Assembly: GCA_011176555.1 (NCBI GenBank)
Contig: DUEF01000383.1
Location: forward strand, 1 to 13,855
Length of the DNA: 13,855 bases
Source: Caldilineae bacterium
Lineage (GTDB): Bacteria; Chloroflexota; Anaerolineae; J102
Direction of reading: 5' to 3'
Positions 13,130 to 13,855 of the stretch are shown here, piece after piece. The notes below the pieces were generated by a model that saw nothing but the letters and a program-made list of their open reading frames with translations, was not told where the DNA came from and searched no databases. The position numbers were made by a program, and so were the translations under genes. Numbering within the stretch: the first letter of the stretch is position 1; each line of letters begins with the position of its first letter.

Positions 13130-13855
13130 ATGCCAACTGCATGTGTAACCGGAGCCAACAGCTTTCTGGGCGGAACGCTCATTCGCCACTTGCTGGCCAG
13201 TGGCCGCCAGGTGCGGGGCTTGATCCGGCCCGGAGCCAACGACATACTGCTCCAAAACCTGCCCATCGAACGCATCACCGGCGACTTGCTGCAACCGGAG
13301 ACATACCGCGCTGCCCTGCGGGGCTGCGATGAACTGTATCATGTGGCCGCCAGCTATACGCAGGCCCCGGAACAGGCCGCCCACATGGAAGAAACCAACG
13401 TCACAGGAACGAGATTGGTCCTCCAAGTCGCGCTAAACGCGGGCGTAGCCCGCCTGCTGCACACCTCCACCATCGGAACCATCGGCCAACCGGAAGATGG
13501 CAGCCTGGCGACCGAGGCCATTCCCTTCAACCTACCCTACCCCACGGCTTACGTGCGCAGTAAGCTGGCCGGAGAAAAGATCGCGGCCGGGTTGGCGCAG
13601 GAGGGCGGGCATATCGTGATCGTGCATCCCGCCGCCATGCTCGGCCCCGGCGACTGGCGTCCCACGAACAGCGGGCGATTCGTCCTCGATTTCTTACACG
13701 GACGCAGGCCCCGCTACCCGGTTGGCGGCATCAACTGGTGTCCGGTCGACGATGTCGCTCGGGGCATGATCCGGGCGATCGAGCGAGGTCAGCCGGGCCG
13801 CCACTACATCCTCGGCCATCGCGCCGGCAACCTCGATCTCGCCAGCTTCCTCGCC
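13130..13855 (+). CDS. NAD(P)-dependent sugar epimerase/reductase, extended SDR (partial, runs off the window)
   Basis: The frame is open for 242 codons to the window edge. The N-terminus carries the Rossmann motif TGANSFLGG (7-15); GDLLQPE (51-57) and YHVAAS (70-75) fit the NAD-binding half; HTSTIGTIG (111-119) and Tyr141-x3-Lys145 in AYVRSKLAGEK form the catalytic set of extended short-chain dehydrogenases. HPAAMLGPGDWRPTNSG and INWCPVDDVARG match the substrate half. The pattern is closest to the hopanoid-associated sugar epimerase (HpnA) and dihydroflavonol-reductase-like group, but I would not name it from a partial sequence. The ATG at 13130 starts directly at the first strand of the fold; no Shine-Dalgarno sequence is seen before it. 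It follows the broken radical SAM gene by 27 bases and may have formed one operon with the glycosyltransferase. The 3' end is missing. Confidence 0.85.
   Translation, partial: MPTACVTGANSFLGGTLIRHLLASGRQVRGLIRPGANDILLQNLPIERITGDLLQPETYRAALRGCDELYHVAASYTQAPEQAAHMEETNVTGTRLVLQVALNAGVARLLHTSTIGTIGQPEDGSLATEAIPFNLPYPTAYVRSKLAGEKIAAGLAQEGGHIVIVHPAAMLGPGDWRPTNSGRFVLDFLHGRRPRYPVGGINWCPVDDVARGMIRAIERGQPGRHYILGHRAGNLDLASFLA

Overview
The window looks like a moderately GC-rich bacterial chromosome segment, most likely from a Chloroflexota (Anaerolineae/Caldilineae-like) organism. This is an inference from gene content: a Ras/Rab-like small GTPase next to a transmembrane Pro/Thr-linker SH3 protein, PAS modules with a kinase-like regulator, a ThrRS-like nucleoside kinase, DUF2304 with a family-39-like glycosyltransferase, and B12-type radical SAM genes. 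No rRNA, tRNA or CRISPR array was recognised.

Left part (1-7072), almost all on the minus strand. The 3' end of an unknown plus-strand gene meets, tail to tail, a nucleoside (uridine) kinase with a threonyl-tRNA-synthetase-like N-terminus. Upstream of the kinase on the minus strand is ssb, with a near-consensus sigma70 promoter and a rho-independent terminator. Upstream again is a five-gene minus-strand cluster that starts from a TTGACA-N17-TAGGAT promoter. It encodes, in order of transcription, a coiled-coil protein, a membrane protein (coiled coil, longin/roadblock-like domain, one TM helix, Pro/Thr linker, SH3b), a small GTPase started by TTG, a small PAS protein, and a PAS / degenerate histidine-kinase / OmpR-type winged-helix protein. 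The last three are packed 1-7 bases apart. I read this as a candidate envelope-to-transcription signalling system in which a GTPase, not a phosphorelay, is the switch.

Right part (7179-13855), mostly plus strand. This is a duplicated and decaying cassette with the order DUF2304, glycosyltransferase, radical SAM. The first copy keeps an intact DUF2304 gene, with only scraps of the other two genes. A complete radical SAM gene stands alone in the middle. The last copy has a broken DUF2304, an intact glycosyltransferase, and a radical SAM gene that lost its catalytic core. Between the copies lie a fragment of thrS on the minus strand, an orphan sigma70 promoter facing a 440-base stretch without a gene, a dispersed repeat, and an AT-richer methyltransferase gene that may be acquired. 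The window ends inside an extended-SDR sugar epimerase/reductase gene. The right part plausibly serves surface glycan or lipid-linked sugar synthesis, but no substrate can be read from the sequence.
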